Positions 63,312-64,000 of a stretch of DNA of 64,000 nt are shown here, one piece after another. The translations under genes and the position numbers were made by a program. The DNA comes from Bactericera cockerelli (taxonomy: Eukaryota; Arthropoda; Insecta; Hemiptera; Triozidae). The notes under the pieces were generated by a model, which saw nothing but the letters and a program-made list of their open reading frames with translations, was not told the origin of the DNA and searched no databases. The stretch's first letter is position 1, and each line of letters begins with the position of its first letter. The stretch covers positions 2,349,566 to 2,413,565 of the forward strand of contig CM044958.1 in assembly GCA_024516035.1 (NCBI GenBank). The letters are read 5' to 3'.

Positions 63312-64000
63312 TAATTCCAAGGAAAATAATTATCAGACATAAATAGCTAATTACTCTTTGAGTGCAAGACGACCCTACACGGTCAACACTTTTCAGATTT
63401 TGAACATCATTTTTTGAGACTTACCTGGTTTGTTTCCCCGTAAGATCACATGATAAAAAATCGTAAAATTATTTTTTAGCATCCTTGGGTTGGCCGCCAA
63501 CTTTTATCAAACTTGCCCGTGTCTGTGCCAAAATTTGCTCGGGCAAATCTTGAGTGTTTCAAAGTGTAAAAAATTTACATGAGATTTTTTTTTCTATTCA
63601 GGTGTCAAAAAAGATGCCAAACCAAACCGTTAAAAACAAAGTAGTGTAACTAGAAACATCGAAATTTTGTTGACTTTCTGCAGAATTGTTCAGAATTAAC
63701 TCATCTTAAACAGGAAAAAAGTTCTGACCTGAAGAATAAGCGAAAGTCGGACTTTTTCAGAAAGTTGCAAAAAATCACTTTGTGCAGTTATAAAGGCGAA
63801 TTCGAAAAAACGGATTGCAGATCCGGCCTGGAAATGTCGTCAGTAAGCTACCATTAACGGGTGTAAACGTTTTTTTGGTCCACCCTGTACAAGATATCGC
63901 AAAAGGGGTTTCTTATTATTTTTTTAAATGAACTTCGACTCCCTGGCCCCACTCTAAAAATAGATTTTAAAAATTCCAAATTTACTCAGTCAACCCTTCC

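Larger units (their letters stand above)
61232..63887 (-). mobile_element. Tc1/mariner-superfamily element with about 450-bp inverted repeats
   Basis: CAGGGTGGACCAAAAAAACG at 61232 is inverted at 63868-63887, both flanked by TA. Homology between the ends extends to about 61683 and from about 63435, with scattered differences and indels. The 2,656-bp element contains a transposase C-terminal remnant on the - strand, a SINE head, a (CT)n microsatellite and a 141-bp duplication. It is defective. Confidence 0.88.
22104..64000 (+). other. Inferred KChIP downstream intron, not closed in window
   Basis: A consensus donor at 22104 needs a downstream acceptor, and no exon starting with the expected D-A-(S/T)-x-Y-A-H coding was recognised through 64000. 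If the gene is intact, this intron is longer than 41.9 kb. A missed short exon cannot be excluded by eye. Confidence 0.5.

Overview
The window is eukaryotic nuclear DNA, almost certainly from an arthropod and most likely an insect. It is AT-rich, has spliceosomal introns and no operons, and is packed with SINEs, LINE 3' ends, mariner/Tc1, hAT and piggyBac elements, minisatellites and long homopurine/homopyrimidine tracts. A hemipteran (for example a planthopper-like genome) is only a guess from the style of the repeats. The species cannot be fixed from this sequence.

One host gene is recognisable. Two coding exons on the + strand (4850-4977 and 22034-22103), separated by a 17-kb intron, encode consecutive parts of a Kv-channel-interacting protein (KChIP), an EF-hand neuronal calcium sensor. 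The junction residues, phases and a 70-nt second exon fit the KChIP family. Earlier and later exons were not found, so most of the window is intron: 4978-22033, and 22104 to the end if the gene continues downstream.

Layout. 1-3460: homopyrimidine array with a 116-bp period. 3.8-8.7 kb: SINEs, a LINE ORF fragment and the first KChIP exon. 8.8-9.4 kb: 32-bp minisatellite. 10-20 kb: SINEs, LINE debris, a piggyBac MITE, a 5S-derived SINE, purine and pyrimidine tracts. 20.8-21.5 kb: deleted mariner with long inverted repeats. 22.0 kb: second KChIP exon. 22.4-27 kb: low-complexity DNA and MITEs, including a second piggyBac MITE. 27.7-29.0 kb: non-autonomous hAT with an 8-bp target duplication. 29-40 kb: tRNA-derived SINEs, LINE 3' ends and pyrimidine tracts. 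40.2-49.2 kb: a 4.5-kb tandem duplication, each unit carrying a nested Tc1-like transposon. Its middle SINE is a chimera of the flanking two, which directly marks unequal recombination. 49.5-60 kb: an intact 5S-derived SINE, a short polyadenylated retroinsert and a 38-bp minisatellite. 61.2-63.9 kb: a 2.66-kb mariner/Tc1-superfamily element with about 450-bp inverted repeats.

Apart from the KChIP exons, no open reading frame looks like a functional host gene. Most are translated simple repeats or transposon remnants. The most interesting themes are the SINE ecosystem (a 5S rRNA-headed SINE sharing its body with a tRNA-headed SINE, plus several other tRNA-headed families) and the SINE-mediated duplication.
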